Translations under genes and position numbers: made by a program
Shown here: piece after piece, positions 9,179-17,882 of the stretch
How positions within the stretch are numbered: position 1 is the stretch's first letter
Layout of the letters: every line of letters starts with the position of its first letter
Source of the DNA: Shewanella pneumatophori
GTDB lineage: Bacteria; Pseudomonadota; Gammaproteobacteria; Enterobacterales; Shewanellaceae
Direction: 5' to 3'
Assembly (NCBI RefSeq): GCF_023283895.1
Contig: NZ_JAKILB010000003.1
Location: forward strand, 62,001-126,000
Length of the DNA stretch: 64,000 nt
The notes under the pieces: generated by a model
Told to the model about the DNA's origin: nothing
Database searches by the model: none
What the model saw: the letters and a program-made list of their open reading frames with translations, nothing else

Positions 9179-9874
9179 ATGAGTCCTGAACGTTTTGCCC
9201 GCATCAATCAGATGCTTGATAATCGCCAACCCGACCTTACCGTTTGCTTAGATACAGTGCACAAAGGCAACAATATTGCTGCTGTATTGCGCACCGCTGA
9301 TGCCGCAGGGATCCACGAAGTTCATGCGGTATGGTCAGATCTTGAAATGCGCGTATCGGGTAACACCGCCTCCGGTAGCCAGCAATGGGTTAAGACTCGC
9401 GTGCATCACACCATGGCAGAAGCTGTTGCTGAGTTTCGTGCTAAAGATATGCAAATTCTAGCGACGACGTTTTCAGATACTGCGGTTGATTTCAGAGAAA
9501 TTGATTACACCAAACCTACAGTTATCATTATGGGTAATGAGCGCGATGGCGTTAGCCCTGAAGGCATAGCGGCTGCAGACCAGCACATCATTATCCCAAT
9601 GATCGGCATGGTGCAATCGCTAAACGTATCAGTAGCTTCCGCACTGATCATGTATGAAGCTCAGCGACAACGCACTGAAGCGGGTATGTACGGCACTCGT
9701 AAGCTTGATGATGCTTACTGCCAAACTAAATTGTTCGAACAGGGCCACCCAATTTATGCTAAAGCCTGTCGCCGTAAAAAACTGCCATACCCAGCAGTTG
9801 ATGAAAGCGGTCAAATTGTTGCTGATGAAGATTGGTGGCAAAAAATGCGCGCCCCATCAGACGAAGAAGAATAA
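9179..9874 (+). CDS. trmH: tRNA (guanosine-18-2'-O)-methyltransferase TrmH
   Basis: This SPOUT-class enzyme methylates the ribose of G18 in the tRNA D-loop using S-adenosylmethionine. Its 231 residues match E. coli TrmH (229). The trefoil-knot SAM site is visible in IMGNERDGVS and PMIGMVQSLNVSVASALI, and the N-terminus RQPDLTVC resembles E. coli. It follows the ridA terminator, so it has its own promoter or depends on read-through. In E. coli recG follows directly; here about 5.8 kb of other genes intervene. Confidence 0.96.
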   Translation: MSPERFARINQMLDNRQPDLTVCLDTVHKGNNIAAVLRTADAAGIHEVHAVWSDLEMRVSGNTASGSQQWVKTRVHHTMAEAVAEFRAKDMQILATTFSDTAVDFREIDYTKPTVIIMGNERDGVSPEGIAAADQHIIIPMIGMVQSLNVSVASALIMYEAQRQRTEAGMYGTRKLDDAYCQTKLFEQGHPIYAKACRRKKLPYPAVDESGQIVADEDWWQKMRAPSDEEE

Positions 9875-9885
9875 ATCCTTCTAGG

Positions 9886-9918
9886 CCCAGCGCTCACTCC
9901 TGCAGCGCTGGGTTACAA
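9886..9918 (+). terminator. Hairpin after trmH, weak terminator
   Basis: CCCAGCGCT (9886-9894) pairs with AGCGCTGGG (9904-9912) around a 9-nt loop. The following tract is only moderately T-rich (TTACAATATTTTC), so termination may be partial. Confidence 0.55.
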
Positions 9919-10132
9919 TATTTTCAAGCTCACCCACTTATATCTCCCCCCCCTCAGCTCAAACATCTGCTTTTCCCATATAAACAAAAATGTAACACCC
10001 GTTTGAAAAAGTTTGTCTTAGATCACGTTTTTCGCCATACTCAAGATAAAACCAGCTTATTAAACGAACGATTAAAACAACTATATAGATATAAGCTGAA
10101 TTGGAATCAACAATAATCAATATGGAATTGCG

Positions 10133-11788
10133 ATGGAATCTTCTATGAAAACCCCAATTGAGATGCTTGAACATTGGGTTGAAAAACAAGGCGATCAAGT
10201 TTATCTAAAGCAACCAATTGATGGTCAATACAAGACGTTCACTTGGCGCGACGTACAAACTAAAATGCAACAGATTGCTGGCGCATTAAGACACCTTGGC
10301 CTCAACCCAGGCGACAAAGTTGCCGTTCTTTCTAAAAACTGTGCCGAATGGTTTATTACCGACTTAGCCCTAATGCATGGCGGTTACATTAGCGTACCTA
10401 TCTATCCAACAGCCAATGCCGATACCATTCGCTACACCCTAGAGCACAGCGAAGCTAAAGCGATTTTTATCGGTAAACTCGACTACTGGGCTGACCAAGA
10501 AGCCGGTGTTGGCGGCGACATTCTACGTCTTGCTATGCCTTATGACACCATGCCGTCGCAGTATCATTGGGATAAAATACTCCACATGGGTCAACCATTA
10601 ATTGATGCGCCGCTACCAACGGCCGAGCAAATCATGACCATTATCTACACCTCAGGCTCAACTGGTAAACCTAAAGGTGCTATTCAAAATTTTGCTAGCT
10701 ACGCTTGGACTTGTACTGCGGTAGTGCGCGATCTAAAAACGGATGTTGAAGACAGACTACTGTCTTATTTGCCACTGGCGCATATTACCGAGCGTGTCGC
10801 GATTCAGGGCTCGTCATTTTATTCAGGCAGCAGTGTCGCATTTGTCGAGAGTCTAGATAGCTTTGTTGCCGATGTGCAGCGCGCTAGGCCAACGGTATTC
10901 TTCTCCGTTCCGCGCCTATGGAGCTTATTCCAGAAAAACATCATCGACAAAATCGGCTATAGCAAGCTTAACTTTTTGCTAAAGGTGCCCATTGTTAGTG
11001 GCATAGTGAAACGTAAAATCCATCAAGGTTTAGGACTCGAGCATTGCCATTTATTAGGCTCAGGTTCTGCACCTATTCCACCATCACTGGTTGAGTGGTA
11101 TCACAAAATTGGCCTCAATATCTCAGAGGCTTGGGGCATGACCGAAAACTGTGCTTACTCGATTATCAATCACCCATTTGATGCCAGTAAAATTGGCTCG
11201 GTTGGCCGCGCAGTCGAGGGCTGTGAAGCCAAGCAGTCAGATGTTGGTGAGCTGCTAGTTAAAAGCCCTGGGCTTATGCAAGGCTACTACAAGCAGGAAG
11301 AAGAGAGTGCTAAGTGCTTTGATGAAGAAGGCTTCTTCCACACTGGTGATTTATGCTCTATTGACGAACAAGGCAACGTTAGCATAACTGGCCGCGTGAA
11401 AGACAATTTCAAAACAGCCAAAGGTAAGTATGTTGCGCCAGTGCCAATTGAGCGCAAGCTTGCACAAGATCCCCACGTAGAGATGATTTGTGTTATCGGT
11501 TCAGGCTTACCGCACCCAATTGCTTTAGTGCAACTGTCTGAAGGCGCAGCACTGCAACCTAGAGAAGAAGTGCGAGCATCGCTAAAAGACACTGTTGATG
11601 CGGTGAATCCACATCTTGAATCACACGAAACCGTTGATGCCATAGTTATTGTGAGCGAGCCATGGGATGTAGAAAATGATGTCCTCACGCCAACACTTAA
11701 AATTAAGCGCCATGTACTCGAGAAAAACTTTAGCGAAAAGGTTGATGGGATCCGCGGCGGTAAAGTTTGCTGGGAAGATGAAATCTAA
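10133..11788 (+). CDS. AMP-forming acyl-CoA synthetase-like protein
   Basis: This 551-residue member of the adenylate-forming superfamily activates a carboxylate with ATP and passes it to CoA. The P-loop YTSGSTGKPKGA, the EAWGMTE motif, the TGD motif in FHTGDLCSI and the hinge GRVKDNFKTAKGKYVAP are all present, so it should be active. The overall pattern fits long-chain fatty acyl-CoA ligases of the FadD15/ACSBG type. It stands alone between trmH and an antiporter gene, with hairpins on both sides. ATG 10133 was taken; ATG 10145 is also possible. The substrate is inferred only from family likeness. Confidence 0.85.
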   Translation: MESSMKTPIEMLEHWVEKQGDQVYLKQPIDGQYKTFTWRDVQTKMQQIAGALRHLGLNPGDKVAVLSKNCAEWFITDLALMHGGYISVPIYPTANADTIRYTLEHSEAKAIFIGKLDYWADQEAGVGGDILRLAMPYDTMPSQYHWDKILHMGQPLIDAPLPTAEQIMTIIYTSGSTGKPKGAIQNFASYAWTCTAVVRDLKTDVEDRLLSYLPLAHITERVAIQGSSFYSGSSVAFVESLDSFVADVQRARPTVFFSVPRLWSLFQKNIIDKIGYSKLNFLLKVPIVSGIVKRKIHQGLGLEHCHLLGSGSAPIPPSLVEWYHKIGLNISEAWGMTENCAYSIINHPFDASKIGSVGRAVEGCEAKQSDVGELLVKSPGLMQGYYKQEEESAKCFDEEGFFHTGDLCSIDEQGNVSITGRVKDNFKTAKGKYVAPVPIERKLAQDPHVEMICVIGSGLPHPIALVQLSEGAALQPREEVRASLKDTVDAVNPHLESHETVDAIVIVSEPWDVENDVLTPTLKIKRHVLEKNFSEKVDGIRGGKVCWEDEI

Positions 11789-11817
11789 GCATGAGTTAGC
11801 GCTACCGAGCAGTTATA

Positions 11818-11841
11818 ACGGCACACTTTAAAGTGTGCCGT
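11818..11841. terminator. Perfect 24-bp palindrome after the ligase gene
   Basis: Arms ACGGCACACTTT and AAAGTGTGCCGT form a loop-less inverted repeat. Only a short T/A tract follows, so it is either a weak terminator or a protein-binding palindrome. Confidence 0.5.
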
Positions 11842-11970
11842 ATTTATATCTGACAAATAATCACCAATTAACTAAATTTAATGCATTAGAAACCAGTTTT
11901 TGATTGCGCAATTTGTGAAAGAAACTATTCTTGCCATCCTTTCAGCGAAATCCAATTTATAGAGTTAACC

Positions 11971-12894
11971 ATGCTAATTTTTATGTCGATACTCGGCGGC
12001 TTTTTGATTCTTACGCTAGGCGCAGAAGCCTTAGTAAGAGGAGCAAGCCAAATAGCCCTAAAATTAGGGCTTACACCACTTATTATTGGTTTAACCATTG
12101 TTGCCTTTGGTACCAGCGCCCCTGAACTAGCAGTAAGCGTAAAGTCAGCTATTGCAGGTAATAGCGGTATCGCCTTAGGTAACGTGATTGGCTCTAACAT
12201 TGCCAACATTGGCCTAATCTTAGGTATCACAGCACTTATTCGCCCAATCAAGATTGAATCGCAAATGGTACGTCGCGATATTCCAATCATGATTGCTGCA
12301 TCACTACTATTCTGGAGTCTGCTACTCGATGGTGGTTTAAGCTTCTGGGATGGTGCGATTCTGTCTGCATTACTTGTGGCTTACTTAACATTCAGCTACT
12401 TCACTGCAGAAAAACAAACTGACGATGATGTTGAAGATACCAAGCAAAACCCATTGCTATCAGTGCTATTTATCGTTATTGGTATCAGCATGTTAGTCGG
12501 CGGCGGTATCTTATTTGTAGATGGCGCAGTGGCTATGGCTAAGTCATTTGGCATCAGCGAAGTGATTATCGGTCTAACAATCGTAGCAATAGGTACCAGT
12601 ATGCCAGAGCTAGTGACTTCTATCGTTGCCGCACTTAAAGGTCAAAGTGACATCGCAATTGGTAACGTTGTTGGTTCAAACCTATTCAATATTTTGGGTA
12701 TTTTAGGTGTGACTGCACTTATTCATCCAATTGTTGGTAGCGAAATTAGCAACCTAGACTGGATTGCGATGATTGCCTTTGCAGTTATCTTGCTGCCGTT
12801 TGCTTACACAGGTCTGCGCATTGGTCGCCGTGAAGCAGCACTACTTGTACTGGGTTATGTCGCGTACATCGGCTACTTGGTTGCTCAAGTTTAA
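11971..12894 (+). CDS. Calcium/sodium antiporter (YrbG-type CaCA family)
   Basis: This 307-residue inner-membrane protein exchanges Ca2+ for Na+ or H+. The two inverted alpha repeats that define the CaCA family are clear: GTSAPELAVS with GNVIGSNIANIG in the first half, and GTSMPELVTS with GNVVGSNLFNILG in the second. Each provides the Glu and Asn/Ser ligands of the ion pathway. About ten hydrophobic helices are visible. A terminator follows. It is a single gene inside the trmH-recG insert with no functional link to its neighbours that I can see. Confidence 0.93.
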   Translation: MLIFMSILGGFLILTLGAEALVRGASQIALKLGLTPLIIGLTIVAFGTSAPELAVSVKSAIAGNSGIALGNVIGSNIANIGLILGITALIRPIKIESQMVRRDIPIMIAASLLFWSLLLDGGLSFWDGAILSALLVAYLTFSYFTAEKQTDDDVEDTKQNPLLSVLFIVIGISMLVGGGILFVDGAVAMAKSFGISEVIIGLTIVAIGTSMPELVTSIVAALKGQSDIAIGNVVGSNLFNILGILGVTALIHPIVGSEISNLDWIAMIAFAVILLPFAYTGLRIGRREAALLVLGYVAYIGYLVAQV

Positions 12895-12924
12895 GCAATA
12901 ACCACTGGCTAAAAAGCTAAATAG

Positions 12925-12964
12925 AAATGGCCTAATGTGCACTGCACCTTAGGCCATTTTTTTA
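12925..12964 (+). terminator. Terminator after the antiporter gene
   Basis: AAATGGCCTAA pairs with TTAGGCCATTT, followed by T residues. It ends the antiporter transcript. Confidence 0.85.
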
Positions 12965-12981
12965 TGCTGTAAATCGTAAAA

Positions 12982-12995
12982 ATGACAAATGTCAT
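12982..12995. promoter_or_regulatory. Palindrome ATGACA-AA-TGTCAT, candidate response-regulator operator
   Basis: This perfect 6-2-6 inverted repeat lies 117 bp upstream of the TPR gene. A related half site with the same flank (GATGACAAATCGTAAA) lies before the histidine kinase gene near 13834. NarL/DesR-type regulators bind short inverted repeats of this kind, so the downstream regulator is the natural candidate. Binding is inferred only. Confidence 0.45.
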
Positions 12996-13062
12996 CCTAA
13001 ACTGGTGACGTTTGTGTCTGCATTTATCCTTAGCAATCTTCAATACTAGAGCCGTACCCAAA

Positions 13063-13091
13063 CATACCTACCGCAACAAAAGGTAGGCATG
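13063..13091 (+). other. Leader hairpin upstream of the TPR gene
   Basis: CATACCTACC and GGTAGGCATG form an imperfect stem around a short A/C-rich loop, 21 bp before the TPR start codon. It could affect mRNA stability or translation; no T run follows. Confidence 0.35.
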
Positions 13092-13111
13092 ACACTCAAA
13101 TGGAGATTGAT

Positions 13112-13816
13112 ATGAAAACTTTATTCTTTACAGCGTCACTGGCTCTTTCATCCGCTCTTAGTAGCCAACTTGCCAATGCTGAAAGCATTGAAAATATTGA
13201 TGCAGCAGCCAATCAAATGGATGTAAACACGCTCAAAAGCTATAGCCAACAAGGTGCTGACTACCAACAAGCTTATGCAAACTATCGCTTAGCCATTACA
13301 GCCAATATTGTAGGCCAGCCAACGTTAGCTGTGAGCGCATTGGAAGATGCTAAAACAACCTTAGAGAACCTCACTAGCACCAGCAGCACCGCCGATAGCC
13401 TTGCATTACTTTCATCAGTGTATGGCATGCTTATCGCGTTCGATAACGGCAAAGCCGCTACCTATGGTCCCAAGGCTGGCAAAGCACTAGCTCAAGCCAA
13501 ACAACTTGAGCCTAATAATCCAAGGATCACGCTAGTTGAAGCTATTTCGGCCTTTAACACACCCACAATGTACGGCGGTAGTATGCAGCGTGCAGCAGAC
13601 TTAGCCAGTCAAGCTATTGAACTTTATGCCAATCCTTGCGATAACATCTGTTGGGGGCATGCAGAGGCTTATACTTGGCGCGGCCTAGCAAAGCAAAATC
13701 TAGGTGATTTAGAGGGCGCTATCGCTGATTGGAATACGGCATTAACGGTTGAATCTGACTACGCTTGGGCACAGTTTCTTTTACAGCAAAACACTCAACA
13801 AAACGCTAAAAGATAA
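13112..13816 (+). CDS. Periplasmic TPR-repeat protein
   Basis: This 234-residue secreted protein has no named function. A signal peptide (first 23 residues, ending LANA) precedes helical repeats. The last part (AEAYTWRGLAKQNLGDLEGAIADWNTALTVE) is a clear tetratricopeptide unit, and weaker repeats lie before it. The start was set at ATG 13112, where GGAG is six bases upstream and the signal peptide begins MKTLF; an ATG four codons earlier overlaps that ribosome site. It lies upstream of a histidine kinase and response regulator and may be their target or an accessory sensor. Confidence 0.75.
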   Translation: MKTLFFTASLALSSALSSQLANAESIENIDAAANQMDVNTLKSYSQQGADYQQAYANYRLAITANIVGQPTLAVSALEDAKTTLENLTSTSSTADSLALLSSVYGMLIAFDNGKAATYGPKAGKALAQAKQLEPNNPRITLVEAISAFNTPTMYGGSMQRAADLASQAIELYANPCDNICWGHAEAYTWRGLAKQNLGDLEGAIADWNTALTVESDYAWAQFLLQQNTQQNAKR

Positions 13817-13852
13817 CCGTATATTTGAGTCAAAAGATGACAAATCGTAAAT

Positions 13853-13880
13853 GGAGAGCGCCGCGAACACAGCGCTCTCC
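13853..13880 (+). other. Hairpin between the TPR gene and the histidine kinase gene
   Basis: GGAGAGCGC and GCGCTCTCC pair around a 10-nt loop, 18 bp before the kinase start. There is no T run, so it is more likely an mRNA processing or stability element than a terminator. Confidence 0.4.
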
Positions 13881-13898
13881 AGCTAAAAGGAATTAATT

Positions 13899-14981
13899 AT
13901 GGCGCAAGACATACCAAACCCAGCAAGCAAAACAGAAGACAAGTATGCATGGGTCTATTTAATCAATTTAGTTTTCTACTTTATTCCCTATTTCATTATC
14001 GATATGCCACTGTGGCAAATTCTGCTTAGCTTAGCCGCATTAATCCCTTTTGTTTATTGCTACTACTGGGCTTACCGTAGCACTAGCAGCCAAGCACATC
14101 TGCCGATATTAGCGATAATAACCATTGCTATTGCTGTAACGCCAATAAACACCGGCTCGTTATCTCTGTTTACTTTTGCCGGATTTTTTATTGGTTTCTT
14201 TTACCCGTTACGTAAAGCAGTACTCTGTATCGCAGCGCTTATTGCGACCCTATTTTTGCTCAATATGAGTCTTAACTTCGATCATTACTATTGGGCTATT
14301 TATGGCGCAGCGCTGCTCGCAGGTGTCAGCCTTTTTGGAGTAGTTGAGCGTAACCGTATTGAAAATAAATGTAAGCAGCAAAAAAGCCAAGATGAAATCC
14401 ACCAATTAGCGACTATGTTAGAGCGAGAGAGGATCGCCCGCGATCTGCACGACATCATGGGTCATAGCTTATCGTCTATTTCACTCAAAGCTGAGCTTGC
14501 AGAAAAGCTACTTGCAAAAGACGATATTGAACAAGCCAAACTACAACTTGCCGAACTCAATAGCATAGCCCGCGATAGTCTAAGCCAAATTCGTCAAACC
14601 GTATCCGGTTATAAACATAAAGGCCTCGTAGCCAGCGTAACCGGCTTATGCCAAACTTTACGTGATAAAGGCTTAAGCGTAACGTTAGAGGGCGAAATAC
14701 CAAGCCTAAGCCCTGAACTTGAAACTCATTTAATTCTCAGTTTAACCGAGCTGTGCAATAACATTATTCGCCATAGCCAAGCTCAAGAATGTAGTTTGCG
14801 GTTCAGCCAGAATAAACAACAAACCATTATTCAAATCACTGACAATGGCCAACCAGACAGTGTTAACCAAGGCAATGGATTAAATGGTATTCGAGAGCGT
14901 TTGCAACAGTTTCAAGGTACGCTCACTTGGGACTTAAGCCAGCAATGCCAATTTACCATCACCCTGCCACAGCAAGGATAG
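13899..14981 (+). CDS. DesK/NarX-type sensor histidine kinase
   Basis: This 360-residue membrane sensor has five or six N-terminal hydrophobic helices (about residues 18-150), then a HisKA_3 dimerisation helix with the phospho-acceptor His in ARDLHDIMGHSLS and a C-terminal HATPase (NNIIRHSQA for the N box, DNGQ and GNGLNGIRERL for the G boxes). No periplasmic sensor domain is present, so it probably senses within the membrane, like B. subtilis DesK. The response-regulator gene begins eight bases downstream. The signal is unknown; membrane or envelope state is an inference from topology. Confidence 0.9.
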   Translation: MAQDIPNPASKTEDKYAWVYLINLVFYFIPYFIIDMPLWQILLSLAALIPFVYCYYWAYRSTSSQAHLPILAIITIAIAVTPINTGSLSLFTFAGFFIGFFYPLRKAVLCIAALIATLFLLNMSLNFDHYYWAIYGAALLAGVSLFGVVERNRIENKCKQQKSQDEIHQLATMLERERIARDLHDIMGHSLSSISLKAELAEKLLAKDDIEQAKLQLAELNSIARDSLSQIRQTVSGYKHKGLVASVTGLCQTLRDKGLSVTLEGEIPSLSPELETHLILSLTELCNNIIRHSQAQECSLRFSQNKQQTIIQITDNGQPDSVNQGNGLNGIRERLQQFQGTLTWDLSQQCQFTITLPQQG

Positions 14982-14989
14982 CAGTAATA

Positions 14990-15586
14990 ATGAAAATACT
15001 ATTAGCCGAAGATCAAGCCATGGTAAGGGGAGCTTTAAGTGCACTGCTGGGCTTAAGTGGCGAATTTGATGTGGTACAAGCTCCCGATGGAGACGCTGCA
15101 TTATCCTTACTAAAACACCACCAATTTGACCTGTTACTCACAGATATTGAGATGCCAGGTCTCACAGGGCTAGAACTAGCAACTTGGTGCCAAACCAATA
15201 AGCCTGAATTAAAAATCGTCATCATCACTACTTTTGGCCGTGCCGGTTACATTAAGCGTGCAATAGAATCTGGAGTTGGTGGATTCTTACTAAAAGATGC
15301 CCCATCAGATACCTTGATTGCCGCCATCAACCAAGTCATGGCAGGCAAGCGGGTAATCGACCCCGAACTTGCGATTATGGCGATAGGTGAGCAAGATCCA
15401 CTCAATGATAAAGAGCGCCGTGCACTAAGGTTAGCCGCAGAAGGCAAAAGTACAGCTGATATAGCAAGCACACTGTTTATTGCCGAAGGAACCGTAAGAA
15501 ATTATCTTAGTGAGGCCATGAGTAAGTTACATGCCACTAACCGCATTGACGCGGCAAGAATTGCCAAACAAAAGGGTTGGTTATAA
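14990..15586 (+). CDS. NarL/DesR-type response regulator
   Basis: This 198-residue regulator has a receiver domain (acidic ED near residue 8, phospho-acceptor Asp in LLLTDIEMPG, conserved Lys in LLKDAPS) and a LuxR-type HTH at the C-terminus (AEGKSTADIASTLFIAEGTVRNY). ATG 14990 gives the normal start MKILLAEDQ; a longer frame running back into the kinase gene is not supported. It is the partner of the kinase just upstream. A likely DNA target is the ATGACA-AA-TGTCAT palindrome before the TPR gene. Confidence 0.92.
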   Translation: MKILLAEDQAMVRGALSALLGLSGEFDVVQAPDGDAALSLLKHHQFDLLLTDIEMPGLTGLELATWCQTNKPELKIVIITTFGRAGYIKRAIESGVGGFLLKDAPSDTLIAAINQVMAGKRVIDPELAIMAIGEQDPLNDKERRALRLAAEGKSTADIASTLFIAEGTVRNYLSEAMSKLHATNRIDAARIAKQKGWL

Positions 15587-15649
15587 TAAGAAACTATCAA
15601 ATTTGCGTAAACTTATAACTCTGATAATATATGTATAAATTTACAGTGT

Positions 15650-17740
15650 TTGAGCACTAACCTTTTGCAAAGACTCGACCTCGTCCCTATTACAGCTCTC
15701 AAAGGCGTCGCTAAAAAGATGGCCGAGAGATTAGCAAAGCTGAGTATAACAACAGTGCAAGATCTGTTGTTTCATCTGCCGCTGCGCTATGAGGACCGCA
15801 CTCAAGTCTACCCTATTGCCTCACTCTATCCCGGCAGCTACGGCACCATTGAAGCCGTTATCCAGTCAAGCCAGATTATTCAAGGCCGCAAACGCATGCT
15901 CACATGCACCGTGCGCGATGATAGCGGCAGCCTGACTCTTCGCTTCTTTAATTTCTCTGTTGCTCAGCGTAATGGGCTGCAAATAGGCATGACTATTCGT
16001 GCCTATGGTGAAATCCGCCGCAGTAACCATGGCGTTGAAATCATTCATCCAGAATACAAGCTAATTGCCGCTGGTGAAGATCTGCAGTTGAGCGACACAC
16101 TTACGCCAGTCTACCCAACTACCGAAGGGTTAAAGCAAGCAAGCTGGATAAAACTGACTGAGCAAGCCTTAGCTATGCTAGATGATGGTGGTTTATCTGA
16201 GCTACTACCCGCCAACTTGCAACCCAATAATTTAGATTTGAAGCAGGCGCTGCAAATTTTGCATCGCCCTAATAATCAAGTCTCACTATTTGAGTTAGAG
16301 CAAGGTACTCACCCTGCTCAGCAACGGCTAATTCAAGAAGAGTTATTGGCCCACAACTTGAGTATGTTACGCCTGCGCCAGCGCAGTAATCGCGACCATG
16401 CAGTGAGCATGAATGCCACAGGTCAATTACTGAATCCATTTTTAGCATCGTTGCCATTTAAACCCACTGGTGCGCAGCAAAGAGTGGTTGCCGATATTGG
16501 CCGCGATCTAGAAAAAGCCGAACCAATGATGCGCCTAGTACAAGGTGATGTTGGCTCAGGTAAAACCTTAGTTGCCGCACTAGCAGCCCTGCAAGCAATT
16601 GAAAGTGGCTATCAAGTTGCCATGATGGCGCCAACCGAACTATTAGCCGAGCAGCATGCGATTAATTTTGCCGCATGGTTTGAACCTTTGGGCTTAAAAG
16701 TCGGCTGGCTCGCCGGTAAGTTAAAAGGCAAGGCCAGAGCGCAATCATTGGCTGATATTGAATCTGGTGACGCGCATATTGTGATAGGCACTCATGCTAT
16801 TTTCCAACAGCAAGTGGTGTTCAATAAGCTCGCCTTAATTATTATCGATGAGCAACACAGGTTTGGTGTACATCAGCGTTTAGGCTTGCGTGAAAAAGGC
16901 ATTAGCCAAGGCTTTCACCCGCATCAGTTAATTATGACAGCAACGCCCATTCCGCGAACGCTGGCAATGACTGCTTATGCCGATCTCGATACTTCAATTA
17001 TCGACGAACTACCTCCTGGACGTACTCCTGTCACCACAGTTGCGATTTCAGATCAGCGCCGAGAAGAGATCATCGACCGAGTCAGACAAGCTGCGATTAA
17101 TGATAAGCGCCAAGCCTACTGGGTTTGTACCTTAATTGAAGAGTCTGAAGTACTGGAATGCCAAGCGGCAGAAGATACCGCAGAAGAGCTAAAGCGTGCA
17201 CTGCCTGAGCTAAAAATCGGCTTAGTGCATGGTCGGATGAAACCTGCGGAAAAACAGCAGATCATGGCAGATTTTAAAGCCGGTGAACTCAACTTATTGG
17301 TTGCCACTACGGTAATTGAAGTCGGTGTGGATGTACCTAACGCCAGCTTAATGATTATTGAAAACCCTGAGCGTTTAGGCCTAGCTCAACTACATCAGCT
17401 ACGTGGTCGTGTTGGCCGCGGGGCCATTGCCAGCCACTGTGTACTGCTTTATAAAGCGCCGCTGTCTGCAACAGCGACTAAACGGCTTGGGGTACTCAGA
17501 CAGAGTAATGATGGTTTTGTTATCGCTCAGCAAGATTTAGAGATCCGCGGCCCGGGTGAGGTACTCGGTACTAAACAAACCGGTATTGCCGACATGAAAA
17601 TCGCTGACTTAATGCGCGATCAAGCACTTATACCACACGTTCAAAAACTGGCTGCCCATGTCATGCAGCAGGCACCAGAGAGCGTAGATGCTATTATTCA
17701 ACGCTGGCTTGGTGATAGAGAACAATTTGTACAAGCGTAA
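15650..17740 (+). CDS. recG: ATP-dependent DNA helicase RecG
   Basis: RecG reverses and remodels stalled replication forks and branch-migrates Holliday junctions. The N-terminal wedge/OB domain (RYEDRTQVYPI), helicase Walker A GDVGSGKT, Walker B box DEQH, TATPIPRTLAMT and the C-terminal motif QLRGRVGRG are all intact. The length of 696 residues matches E. coli RecG (693), with near-identical long stretches. The start is taken as TTG 15650, the only position giving the right N-terminus. It lies 63 bp after the two-component pair, in the position where it follows trmH in E. coli. Confidence 0.97.
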   Translation: MSTNLLQRLDLVPITALKGVAKKMAERLAKLSITTVQDLLFHLPLRYEDRTQVYPIASLYPGSYGTIEAVIQSSQIIQGRKRMLTCTVRDDSGSLTLRFFNFSVAQRNGLQIGMTIRAYGEIRRSNHGVEIIHPEYKLIAAGEDLQLSDTLTPVYPTTEGLKQASWIKLTEQALAMLDDGGLSELLPANLQPNNLDLKQALQILHRPNNQVSLFELEQGTHPAQQRLIQEELLAHNLSMLRLRQRSNRDHAVSMNATGQLLNPFLASLPFKPTGAQQRVVADIGRDLEKAEPMMRLVQGDVGSGKTLVAALAALQAIESGYQVAMMAPTELLAEQHAINFAAWFEPLGLKVGWLAGKLKGKARAQSLADIESGDAHIVIGTHAIFQQQVVFNKLALIIIDEQHRFGVHQRLGLREKGISQGFHPHQLIMTATPIPRTLAMTAYADLDTSIIDELPPGRTPVTTVAISDQRREEIIDRVRQAAINDKRQAYWVCTLIEESEVLECQAAEDTAEELKRALPELKIGLVHGRMKPAEKQQIMADFKAGELNLLVATTVIEVGVDVPNASLMIIENPERLGLAQLHQLRGRVGRGAIASHCVLLYKAPLSATATKRLGVLRQSNDGFVIAQQDLEIRGPGEVLGTKQTGIADMKIADLMRDQALIPHVQKLAAHVMQQAPESVDAIIQRWLGDREQFVQA

Positions 17741-17882
17741 AGTGCTAATTTTGTAAGCTTTTGAAATTAAATATACTTAATACAGCTTCTGCCTATAGAC
17801 AATCTGTTGGATTTTTGCAAAATGGATTGAAACTGTATTTTTATTATTAGTCGTATCACTGCGCTGGCGCAGAGGAGTTAAC

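Noticed and set aside
14927..14989. Response-regulator start inside the kinase gene
   Set aside because: ATG 14990 gives the typical MKILLAEDQ start; the extension lacks family likeness.
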